A DNA stretch of 8,739 bases from Bryobacterales bacterium (lineage in GTDB: Bacteria; Acidobacteriota; Terriglobia; Bryobacterales; Bryobacteraceae): positions 1 through 8,739 of the forward strand of contig JAUZEU010000129.1 of the NCBI GenBank assembly GCA_030838885.1. The letters run 5' to 3'. Shown here one piece after another: positions 1-5,860 of the stretch; the stretch's first letter is position 1, and every line of letters begins with the position of its first letter. Made by a program: the position numbers and the translations under genes. A model generated the notes under the pieces. It worked only from the letters and a program-made list of their open reading frames with translations. It ran no database searches and had not been told where the DNA came from.

Positions 1-255
1 GAGGGACAGGGCGGACGCGGCAAGGGCGACAACAAGGCCACGTTCGGCCCGGAAGGCGAACAATCTGCCGATAAGGGCGTGTGGATGTCGATATGGGTGG
101 ATGACGTGGATGCAGAATACGAGCACTGCATCTCACAGGGAATAGAGGTGATAGCGCCGCCGGCAGATTACCCATGGAACGTGCGGGAGATGCATGTGCG
201 GCATCCTGACGGGCATGTCTTTCGGATCAGCCAGTCGCTAAGGGAGCCGGAATAA
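1..255 (+). CDS. VOC/glyoxalase-fold protein, C-terminal part
   Basis: The frame is open from the first base and ends at TAA 253-255, giving the last 84 residues of a protein whose start lies outside the window. The sequence shows the C-terminal half of a vicinal-oxygen-chelate (glyoxalase/bleomycin-resistance) fold: a strand and helix 'VWMSIWVDDVDAEYEHC', the typical 'GIEVIAPPADYPWNVREMHV' stretch, and the closing strand 'RHPDGHVFRIS'. In many metal-binding members a glutamate follows the PDG motif; here the residues are HVFRIS, so that metal ligand is not obvious. Family members range from glyoxalases to antibiotic-binding proteins and uncharacterised enzymes, so no substrate can be named. 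The next gene begins 79 bases downstream on the same strand. The fold assignment is fairly sure; the function is not. Confidence 0.8.
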   Translation, partial: EGQGGRGKGDNKATFGPEGEQSADKGVWMSIWVDDVDAEYEHCISQGIEVIAPPADYPWNVREMHVRHPDGHVFRISQSLREPE

Positions 256-334
256 GCTAGGCGCATACGGAAAGAAGCGAAGGAACACGGCGGCGATAAG
301 GCCAGTAGAGTGCTTGCCTTGTTTAGGAGCACAA

Positions 335-535
335 ATGCCAAAACACGACCACCATAAAGCAGCGGCCCACCACGATGAAGCCGCCAAATCGCACCGAAAA
401 GCCGCAGAAGCGCATGAACAGGGCGATACCGAGCAGGCTAGCCAGCATTCGCAGATAGCAAACGACCATTCCAAAGAGGCCCATGAAGCGTCCAGCGCCG
501 CCCACCAGAAGACGAAGGGGCCAAAGAAGCTCTGA
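335..535 (+). CDS. Small histidine/alanine-rich helical protein (66 aa)
   Basis: I place the start at ATG 335 because AGGAG (325-329) sits five bases upstream; the upstream in-frame TTG at 314 has no such site. The 66-residue product is almost entirely Ala, Glu, Lys, Gln, Ser and His, with no aromatic residue and no signal peptide or membrane segment. It should form a charged, soluble helix or helical hairpin, with a likely turn at 'EQGDTEQ' (28-34). It has 11 histidines, and many are seven residues apart (6, 13, 20, 27; then 38, 45; then 50, 57), placing them roughly along one face. The C terminus is basic (KTKGPKKL). Short His/Ala-rich proteins of this sort occur in many soil bacteria without a firmly known role. 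Metal binding or a stress-protective role is possible but is inference only. Confidence 0.75.
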   Translation: MPKHDHHKAAAHHDEAAKSHRKAAEAHEQGDTEQASQHSQIANDHSKEAHEASSAAHQKTKGPKKL

Positions 536-601
536 GGCGACCGGAAACACGGCGGGGACTGGTGCTCGCTACGATGTAGGGCAGGCGGAAAAACCGCACA
601 C

Positions 602-742
602 TTGGAGGACCACACGAGCGTACCCACGTACGGCGAAATTCTGTTTGAACGGTATCTGAAGTCGCAGGGAACCGCATTTGAACGTGAACCTGAGCTGCCG
701 GGTATCAACGCGCGTGAAAAACAAGGGAATCAGGTGAAGTAG
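602..742 (+). pseudogene. Remnant of the N terminus of a nuclease-like protein
   Basis: Reading from TTG 602 to TAG 740-742 gives 46 residues. The core 'YGEILFERYLKSQGTAFERE' followed by 'PELPGIN' resembles the N-terminal helix of a group of bacterial proteins with a restriction-endonuclease-like domain, in which an [F/Y]E-x-Y-L helix is followed by a short strand and then the catalytic part. Here the resemblance stops at about residue 36, and the catalytic domain is absent. GGAGG (604-608) would be well placed for a start near 619, but the codon there is GTA, so the original start may have mutated. I recognise this family from pattern only. It could instead be a genuine tiny protein, but the abrupt end and the mobile-element debris just downstream favour a truncated gene. 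Confidence 0.4.
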
Positions 743-811
743 ACAAGGAGGCAAGCCGCTGGCTGGCAAAGGAATTGTTGGGGATTCCGGCGTATATCTC
801 GATGAAAATAT

Positions 812-835
812 TGGCGGTGAGGGTGGGATTCGAAC
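812..835 (-). repeat. tRNA-Ser 3'-end-like repeat, copy A (att-like scar)
   Basis: On the minus strand this is a T-loop (TTCGAAT), one strand of the T stem, a serine-type acceptor strand (CCTCACC), a discriminator G and CCA. It matches copy B (1580-1603) at 22 of 24 positions; the two differences are adjacent, in the T-stem/acceptor junction. On the 5' side of the T loop the pairing partner is lost (GATAG instead of GTGGG), so no tRNA is present. Short copies of tRNA 3' ends are the usual product of integration by site-specific recombinases; I infer that origin here. Confidence 0.55.
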
Positions 836-917
836 TATCCCCCCTCTCTGAGCCATCGCAAGTTGTTGATTCCACAAACAGACAAAAACGCCAAAATCAA
901 TACTTAGGCCAAACGGA

Positions 918-935
918 GGTACACAGCGGGTACAC
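918..935. repeat. Pair of GGTACAC heptamers 11 bp apart
   Basis: GGTACAC occurs at 918-924 and again at 929-935, one DNA turn apart, about 80 bases from the tRNA-Ser 3'-end copy A. Phased direct repeats next to an attachment core are a common layout for arm-type binding sites of tyrosine integrases. No such integrase gene is visible here, so the role is inferred, and chance is a real alternative for a pair of heptamers. Confidence 0.3.
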
Positions 936-1011
936 GGAACCTTTTCCGCAGCGTCCCGGCGTATTGCCCTTCCGTCCATCAGCGCCAGCGGTTGAGGGGC
1001 TAAATTCAGCG

Positions 1012-1470
1012 TTGCGCGTCGGCATCTATGCACGCGTTTCCACCAAGGACAAAGGGCAGGATACCGAGAATCAGCTAATCCAGCTACGGGATCATTGCGC
1101 CCGCGCCGGTCACAAGATCACTGCCGAGTACATCGACCAATCCACTTCGAAGCACGGCGAACGGGACCAGTTCAAAGCCATGTTCGACGCAGCCGCCCGG
1201 CACGAGTTCGACGCCGTTCTGGTTTGGGCGCTGGACCGCTTCACCCGCGAAGGCACCGCAAAACAGCTTCACTCCATCAGCGTGGAAGTAGGGGACGAGG
1301 GACACTACAGCACCCCCCTGTGGTGGAGCCGTGCCGAGAAGTCCTGCTCAGAGGTGGGTGCCGCTGAACATTCAAATGCAAACACAGCGCAAGTAGTTGG
1401 GTGGGGCGCGGCACGACGCTCGCACCCCACTGTCACTACACTGTCACTGAAGGCCCGCGAACTGGAATGA
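1012..1470 (+). pseudogene. Truncated serine recombinase (resolvase/invertase family)
   Basis: From TTG 1012 the protein reads 'MRVGIYARVSTKDKGQDTEN', the classic N terminus of a serine recombinase. The YxRVS motif supplies the nucleophile Ser10 and the neighbouring Arg8. The central part 'EYIDQSTSKHGERDQF' (39-54) and 'VLVWALDRFTREGT' (69-82) also match the catalytic domain, including the LDRxxRE signature. The resemblance ends near residue 86 (base about 1269). Beyond that the frame runs on to TGA 1468-1470 with unrelated residues, and the long dimerisation helix and DNA-binding domain are missing. The intact family is about 180-200 residues for small resolvases and longer for large ones. 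I chose TTG 1012 because family similarity begins there; GAGGGG (994-999) lies 12 bases upstream. It lies between two tRNA-Ser 3'-end copies, suggesting the remains of an integrated element. It is unlikely to be active. Confidence 0.75.
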
Positions 1471-1579
1471 ACTCTGATGAAATCAGGAGAACTCGCCAAG
1501 TGCCACTTGCAGTTGGCCAACAGAAGGATTTTAAATGAACTCTTTTGTTTGCAAGCAGCTGAAGAGGAAGGAGTAAATC
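1271..1579. other. Debris between recombinase remnant and tRNA-Ser fragment
   Basis: No gene can be supported here. It includes the unrelated tail of the recombinase frame, a near-tandem repeat of CACTGTCACT (1428-1437 and 1439-1448), and a ten-base direct repeat AATGAACTCT (1466-1475 and 1534-1543). Both AATGAACTCT copies create ATGA overlaps that link very short frames: 23 codons from 1467 and 13 codons from 1535. The second ends at TAA 1574-1576, just before the tRNA fragment. These look like coincidences or scars rather than genes. Confidence 0.35.
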
Positions 1580-1642
1580 TGGCGGTGAGGCAGGGATTCG
1601 AACCCTGGGAACCCGTGAAGGTTCAACGGTTTTCGAGACCGC
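1580..1642 (-). pseudogene. tRNA-Ser(CGA) 3' fragment, 5' half missing (copy B)
   Basis: On the minus strand this segment starts in the anticodon stem and runs to CCA. It shows an anticodon arm with loop CTCGAAA (1631-1637) and anticodon CGA (1633-1635). The long variable arm typical of tRNA-Ser pairs GAACC with GGTTC. The T arm is intact, CAGGG-TTCGAAT-CCCTG, and is followed by acceptor strand CCTCACC, G and CCA. Upstream of base 1642 there is no D arm and no GGTGAGG partner strand for the acceptor, so a complete cloverleaf cannot form. The break in the anticodon stem is a common crossover point for tRNA-targeting integrases, so I read this as an att scar. Its identity as tRNA-Ser sequence is firm; the integration history is inferred. 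Confidence 0.75.
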
Positions 1643-1679
1643 CCGATTCAAAACGGTTTCACGGCAGTCCAAGTTCAAT

Positions 1680-2100
1680 TGGCGACGAGCAAGCTACCGA
1701 CCTACCACGCTCGCTTCGGCCCTCTACTTTTAGGCTGCTCGCATTTGTGATACGAAGGGGCAGGCGTGCATGTCACAAAGCCCAGATTGAACAGAAAGCA
1801 CGAGCGCCGGTATCGAGAGGCCTCGATCTCATAGCGGGCATTATGGACCGGCGAACATTGTTCCCTACGTCGGTCGTGTCAACGGTGCTGCTCGCACGCC
1901 GCCGACCTGAATGTGAGTGATGTTCCGTAGAGTTTTCTTTCGAAGGGCAGACGTTCGCTCAGTCCGAAGATCCCGATCCCTCGAAAAGGCGGCATCAGCG
2001 ATCTTCGGTACTGCGCGCTCGGGGTGCCGGATTGAATCGTGCATCACTTTTGAACTAAATATCGACCAGGTATCCTCCCTAATGACAACCGATCCGGTGG
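1680..2100. other. Intergenic stretch, no supported gene
   Basis: About 420 bases between the tRNA fragment and the 3' end of the minus-strand operon. Frames on both strands translate to arginine/serine-rich sequence without domain signatures. The only structures I noticed are a loose inverted repeat TTTGTGA (1744-1750) / TCACAAA (1773-1779) with a 22-base loop, and small GC-rich palindromes. I see no convincing intrinsic terminator for the operon ending at 2101. Confidence 0.5.
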
Positions 2101-3111
2101 TCAGCAGCCGAACAACCCGGCCTCCCGATAGGATGCGGTCATCTTCTTTACATCGCCATCAAAGGATTCATCAAACCACCGCTGATAACTCGTCCTCGCC
2201 TCGTGACTGTTCAGCGCTCCCCTCGAGACCGCAACCGCCAGATGTGCGGCCATCCTGCCGCTTAAGAGGCTCCGGAGAACACCATGGGAAGACGACGGAT
2301 CCAGAACACCGCCAGCCTCGCCGCAGAGGAACCAGCCGGCGCCCGCCAGCCGTCCCGCCTTTCGCCATGTCACATCGGCTCCGCCTGTACGACAAACGTT
2401 TAAGTACCTGTATTCCTCCGGAAGCCACGACCGTGCCGGACGGTATTCCGGTTGAGTCACCCGCGTCCAATGGTATCGGTACGGCTCAATCTGCGCCAGC
2501 CAGGTCCAGCCGTGTTGGTCCGCCCGGATAGCCGGCAGTTCGGTTGATGAACAGACTCCCTCCGCATACCCGTAGTGCGCCACCAGCCGCGGAGAGAACG
2601 CCGCCACCGGCACGCCGAGTTCGCGGGCCAGCCACCCCGCCGGTCCGGAGGCATCGATCACCGTCTCTGCTTCTAACTCGCCCCGATCGGTTATCACGCC
2701 GGCAACGAAACCGTCAGGCCGCATCAGGAGAGCCTGCGCCTTGCAACTCCTCCAGACTTCGGCTCCGGCGGCTTCCGCAGCGGACAGCAAAGCTGCGTCG
2801 AGATGTGCGCGCGAAATCTGGTAACCAAACCAGGCTCCGCGGTGGTCGGAACCGAAGCTCACGAAATGCCGCTCGGTATCGCCCCAGCTTACCCAGATTC
2901 CCTGATACCTCAGATGCGGCGCGTTCCGCAGAGAACTATCGGCTCCGAGCGCCTCCAGCAGTGTTTCGATTCCGGGGTGCAAAGACTCGCCCGGGCGGAA
3001 TCGTGGAAACTCCGTCGCTTCGATGATCACCACGGAGGCGCCGAACTGGCGGGCAGTGATCGCGGCGCTGGTTCCCGCCGGGCCTCCGCCGATTACTGCC
3101 AGCGTCTTCAT
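2101..3111 (-). CDS. FAD-dependent oxidoreductase, LodB/halogenase-like
   Basis: The 336-residue protein starts at ATG 3111-3109, which overlaps the stop of the preceding gene as ATGA, pointing to translational coupling. The N terminus is a textbook FAD-binding Rossmann motif, 'VIGGGPAGTSAA' (residues 6-17, G8-x-G10-x-x-G13), with Glu31 at the end of the second strand for ribose binding. 'FPRFRPGESLHPG' (35-47) is the signature of flavin-dependent tryptophan-halogenase-like and LodB-like flavoproteins. 'VIDASGPAG' and 'FLCGEAGGVLDP' (GEAGG 264-268) are the later FAD-contacting motifs. The halogenase WxWxIP motif is not visible and the protein is short for a halogenase. A role as oxidase or maturation enzyme for the overlapping upstream gene product fits better: in lod/gox operons LodB-type flavoproteins are needed to form the CTQ cofactor of the quinoprotein. 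No signal peptide is seen. The fold is certain; the maturation role is inferred from context. Confidence 0.85.
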   Translation of the reverse strand: MKTLAVIGGGPAGTSAAITARQFGASVVIIEATEFPRFRPGESLHPGIETLLEALGADSSLRNAPHLRYQGIWVSWGDTERHFVSFGSDHRGAWFGYQISRAHLDAALLSAAEAAGAEVWRSCKAQALLMRPDGFVAGVITDRGELEAETVIDASGPAGWLARELGVPVAAFSPRLVAHYGYAEGVCSSTELPAIRADQHGWTWLAQIEPYRYHWTRVTQPEYRPARSWLPEEYRYLNVCRTGGADVTWRKAGRLAGAGWFLCGEAGGVLDPSSSHGVLRSLLSGRMAAHLAVAVSRGALNSHEARTSYQRWFDESFDGDVKKMTASYREAGLFGC

Positions 3112-5390
3112 ACCGTCAGCGTTGCCCGCGCCCACACCGGCTGGTTCGCCCGCCGCTGCAGCACGATTCGGTTGCGCGGATCCACAACCAGGAATCGCCG
3201 GTTGGTCAGTGGCATGAGGCGCCGGCGGAAGCTCGACGGCGAGACCCTTTCCTGGGAAGCGTTGGAACGCGACACGTCGAAGCGGTATGCTGTCCCGGGC
3301 AACACGGAGGATGCATCGATTTGCGCCTGCTGCAATTCGGGGTCTCCGGGCGCGAGGCGGCGGAATGACAGCACAAACCATGAGTCGGGGGAGCCGCCTA
3401 CTACGCGATACACGAACGCCATCGCGAGCAGGCGCCGTTCGTACTCCTCCGTGGTCACACGCGCGGTCAGTCGCGATGTGAAACGTCCCTCCAGTGCCGT
3501 CTGAATGTAATCCACGTGCAGAAAGCTGGCTGACTCGATGAAATCCTGGCCGTTGATCGTTACAATCTTCGGTCCGGCATTGCCGTCCCATGGCAGCGAT
3601 CCCGTCTGGCCGATTTCTTCATCCGTAAGCGGGGCCACTGTATGCCGCAGCGCGGGGTTGCCTGTCGAGATGGACATTCCCCGCGTAATATCGGGCGCTA
3701 CCGTGGGCCAGAAGGTGCTGAGCGCCGCGCACAGCTTGGAGTCTTCGGGGAACGGACTTCCCAGGCCGTATGCCGCGAGATGGTGAATTGTGGTGCCGTT
3801 GGTCTTCAGCTTGTCCGTGCTCACATCCCAGCCGGGAGCGAACACGCCTGCGGCATCATCCGGCAGGCAGGAATGGCGCAGTGCGTCTTCGGCAGGAGAT
3901 GGACGCACACCCGCTGGAATCTGGCCCAGCATCGGCACGAGGGCCGTGACCCCCACCTCCTGGGGATCGAAGCGATTCCCCGGCGTCTGCAGGTTCGGGG
4001 GCAATCGCGTATCGCAGAGTGAAACCGGCTGTACGCCCCAGATCGATTTTCGTATCGCAGCAGGCACGGCGGGCGACTCCGACCACACGCTCAACTCGCG
4101 CTGACCGGCGCTCGGAAAGAAATCGGGCGCGCTCACCAGCGAATACGCCGGGACGGTACCACCCTGGATATCGGCACTGTTTGGAAGCCCGTCCACGGCT
4201 GCGTCGATCTGACCTTCTCCGGTGAAATCCACGTAATGCAGCGCGTTATAGTTTCCCTGGGATACATTCGCGAGGACGTCGGGATGATTCGGGTCATCCC
4301 CGAGATCGACCAGCGCGCCATTCCGCACCTGCGTTCGCGCATGAACGTACGCCGGTGCGGGGCGCACCTCCGCGCCCGTCGCGGGATCCCGGTCGGCGCC
4401 CGGCTCGAATGCCGCGAATGCGCTCTGCGCCGGTGGCACCCGGTACGTCACGAAGTTGCCATCCTTCATTGCGGGTTCAACCAGGCGCGGGTGTGGAGTG
4501 GGGAACAGGAGCCCAGGCGGGACAGCGGCGCTGGCCCGGAATTCGGCTATTCCATCGGAAAACCGGAACGGGAAATCATTCGGTGGATTCTGCTGGAGCA
4601 GTACCTGGACGCGGCGGATTTTGTCGTTGTAGTGGAAGGCGCTGAACTCCACCTTGAGTGTCAATCCCTGAATGCATTCCGTACCGCTGAACAGCTTGTG
4701 CACCGGCACCCAGAAACCAATGGATGTGTCGCCGGGCTGCGCCCGCATCGGAGTGAAAGTCGTCCGCGATCCCTTCTTCTTAATCGCGAGAAACACGCCG
4801 AAATGCGCGGGGCATACATGGAAGGCAAACGGGTCATCGGGCGCTTCCGATTGATACCCCCGGTGTTCCGCGTTGTAAAGAGCGTCCCTCGTTCCCACCC
4901 TCGAAATGCCGGTCCTTGAGAACACCAGATCCGCCTGCAGTTGCGAGCAGGTGTCGGCGGAAGACCTGTACTCATACGCGAATACCACCACCGACAGCGG
5001 CCCGCCTGCGCTTTGTCGAAGCTGCGCCGGGGTGGGCGGTTTTACGCCGAACACGTAATTCTCGACTGCCTCGATTTCGAGCGGCGTCGGAAAGCCGGCC
5101 AGCGGTCCGTTCACTTGCATCCGGACCGCTGGCGACGCAAACGCGTGGTAGAGCAGGCTGTGCGCCGGAGCTCCCGGGGTGATGCCCGCCTGTCCCTGCG
5201 GTCCGAAGTCCACGAACCCCGGAAATGATCGATCAATCGATGCCAGGGGCGCAGCCAGCGCCGCCGCCAGCGACTGCGGCGTTGCCTGCTGGATATCCAG
5301 CGCATTCGACGTCACCTGCCTGAGCAGATCTCGCCAGCCGAGCGGCACCAACCGGTCGCACGCGGCCTTTACGGAATCGATGAGACTCAT
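3108..5390 (-). CDS. Large protein, candidate LodA-like quinoprotein (760 aa)
   Basis: The start is ATG 5390-5388, preceded by GAGGGAAGGT on the coding strand; an in-frame upstream GTG at 5504 would add 38 residues overlapping another small frame and lacks such a site. The product has no signal peptide or membrane segment. I do not recognise a strong named domain, but short motifs occur in the same order as in LodA-type CTQ oxidases: 'RTGISRVG' (159-166; LodA proteins begin with an IGxARxGN motif), 'SAPDFFP' (420-426; compare SPDFAP), 'APGWDVS' (518-524; compare PGIEMTW), Cys554 in 'KLCAALSTFWPTVAPD' and Trp561 in the FWP motif (compare the CTQ Trp in a WWP motif). Cys508 is another candidate for the Cys partner. 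The overlapping LodB-like flavoprotein strengthens this reading. Against it, the usual LodA N-terminal motif is not at the start, and the Cys-Trp spacing would be 7 or 53, not about 65. Gene reality is high; the function is a hypothesis. Confidence 0.85.
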   Translation of the reverse strand: MSLIDSVKAACDRLVPLGWRDLLRQVTSNALDIQQATPQSLAAALAAPLASIDRSFPGFVDFGPQGQAGITPGAPAHSLLYHAFASPAVRMQVNGPLAGFPTPLEIEAVENYVFGVKPPTPAQLRQSAGGPLSVVVFAYEYRSSADTCSQLQADLVFSRTGISRVGTRDALYNAEHRGYQSEAPDDPFAFHVCPAHFGVFLAIKKKGSRTTFTPMRAQPGDTSIGFWVPVHKLFSGTECIQGLTLKVEFSAFHYNDKIRRVQVLLQQNPPNDFPFRFSDGIAEFRASAAVPPGLLFPTPHPRLVEPAMKDGNFVTYRVPPAQSAFAAFEPGADRDPATGAEVRPAPAYVHARTQVRNGALVDLGDDPNHPDVLANVSQGNYNALHYVDFTGEGQIDAAVDGLPNSADIQGGTVPAYSLVSAPDFFPSAGQRELSVWSESPAVPAAIRKSIWGVQPVSLCDTRLPPNLQTPGNRFDPQEVGVTALVPMLGQIPAGVRPSPAEDALRHSCLPDDAAGVFAPGWDVSTDKLKTNGTTIHHLAAYGLGSPFPEDSKLCAALSTFWPTVAPDITRGMSISTGNPALRHTVAPLTDEEIGQTGSLPWDGNAGPKIVTINGQDFIESASFLHVDYIQTALEGRFTSRLTARVTTEEYERRLLAMAFVYRVVGGSPDSWFVLSFRRLAPGDPELQQAQIDASSVLPGTAYRFDVSRSNASQERVSPSSFRRRLMPLTNRRFLVVDPRNRIVLQRRANQPVWARATLTV

Positions 5391-5400
5391 ACCTTCCCTC
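5391..5400 (-). promoter_or_regulatory. Ribosome-binding site deciding the start of the 760-aa gene
   Basis: On the minus strand the bases read GAGGGAAGGT immediately before ATG 5390. This purine-rich stretch offers two Shine-Dalgarno cores, GAGGG and AAGG, the first about five bases from the start. No comparable site precedes the upstream in-frame start codons. Confidence 0.6.
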
Positions 5401-5436
5401 TCTGCTTCGCTTATTGAATGTCGCCAGGTGCGGTCC

Positions 5437-5559
5437 TCACGCCAGATCAAGAGCCGTGTCTCCGCCTCCATGGTCGAACTTGATGCGCACCACTCGACCG
5501 TCAATCATCCAGCAGGCTTGCTGCGCATCGAACCGGGCCGCTGTGGCGACCTTCGTCAT
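5437..5559 (-). CDS. Possible 40-aa small protein in the operon
   Basis: ATG 5559-5557 to TGA 5439-5437 encodes 40 residues beginning 'MTKVATAARFDAQQACWMID' and continuing with 'GRVVRIKFDHGGGD'. The composition is protein-like, balanced with two short beta-type stretches, unlike the arginine-rich noise of the other frames here. I recognise no family. The Shine-Dalgarno site is weak. The frame begins seven bases after the stop of the preceding open frame and ends 47 bases before the start of the 760-residue gene, so it fits an operon layout. It could be a genuine short subunit or leader peptide, or a leftover piece of a decayed gene. Confidence 0.4.
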   Translation of the reverse strand: MTKVATAARFDAQQACWMIDGRVVRIKFDHGGGDTALDLA

Positions 5560-5637
5560 CGCCGCGCTATCTGGTCACTCCCTGCGGTGCCGCCGTGACA
5601 ATCTCGAATTGCCCAGGCCGCGCAGTCGACGACAGCT

Positions 5638-5790
5638 TCACTCCGAGCGATTGGGCCCGTTTCCGGAATGGTCCATGCGCAGGACGATCGGTTCCGGCGA
5701 GTCCTCCTTGTCCAGATCGGCGGCGGCGATATTGCCACCCTGGTTCTCGATGGAAATCCAACCGGAAATCACGTGGAAGTTCACGGCCAT
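5638..5790 (-). CDS. Possible 50-aa FG-GAP/VCBS-repeat-like protein, perhaps frameshifted
   Basis: ATG 5790-5788 to TGA 5640-5638 gives 50 residues. GGGAGG lies ten bases upstream of the ATG. 'ISGWISIENQGGNIAAADLD' followed by 'PIVLRMDHSGNGPNR' resembles one FG-GAP/VCBS-type repeat, in which a GW..ENQG.G.A.ADLDGDG..DL-like sequence forms one blade of a beta-propeller with a calcium loop; the loop is degenerate here (DKEDSPEP). A single blade cannot make a propeller. Just before the stop, another frame becomes protein-like, 'LGVKLSSTARPGQFEIVTAA' followed by PQGVTR and TAG (5567-5569). A one-base change near 5640-5660 would join the two into a protein of about 75 residues. Real short gene or recently frameshifted gene are both possible. 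Confidence 0.5.
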   Translation of the reverse strand: MAVNFHVISGWISIENQGGNIAAADLDKEDSPEPIVLRMDHSGNGPNRSE

Positions 5791-5860
5791 ACGTGACAAG
5801 CCTCCCGCTCGGGTTGAAGAATGGCTCAGACGATGGGGTCCTCATAAGTCAGCGCGCGGT

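Larger units (their letters stand above)
743..1011. other. Attachment-site-like region without a supported gene
   Basis: This 269-base stretch lies between the nuclease remnant and the recombinase. It is open in the recombinase frame, but the translation across the tRNA-like piece reads as noise and has no recognisable domain. It contains the tRNA-Ser 3'-end-like repeat (812-835) and two copies of GGTACAC (918-924 and 929-935) exactly 11 bases apart. A segment at 742-800 reads 'EASRWLAKELLGIPAYIS' in one frame and may be the eroded end of another gene, but I cannot name it. Confidence 0.4.

Noticed and set aside
775..1011. N-terminal extension of the recombinase from TTG 775
   Set aside because: It runs across the tRNA-like repeat and shows no domain; serine recombinase similarity begins at codon 1012.
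1428..1448. Possible CRISPR-like or iteron repeat
   Set aside because: Only two copies of ten bases with a one-base gap; no array and no replication or cas gene nearby.
1580..1680. A complete tRNA-Ser gene
   Set aside because: No D arm and no 5' acceptor strand pairing with CCTCACC could be found upstream of the anticodon stem.
1917..2531. Plus-strand open frame of 204 codons
   Set aside because: Most of it is antisense to the flavoprotein gene; the product is Arg/Ser/Pro-rich without motifs.
3112..3591. In-frame upstream extension of the flavoprotein (total 496 residues)
   Set aside because: The extra 160 residues are a shadow of the overlapping 760-residue gene, and the Rossmann motif begins right after ATG 3111.
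5391..5504. Upstream extension of the large protein by 38 residues
   Set aside because: The good ribosome-binding site lies directly before ATG 5390, and the extension overlaps another small protein-like frame.
5567..5845. Minus-strand frame of 92 codons between peroxidase and large protein
   Set aside because: Its middle is an arginine-rich shadow of the VCBS-like frame; only the last 25 codons look protein-like, which fits a frameshift better than a separate gene.
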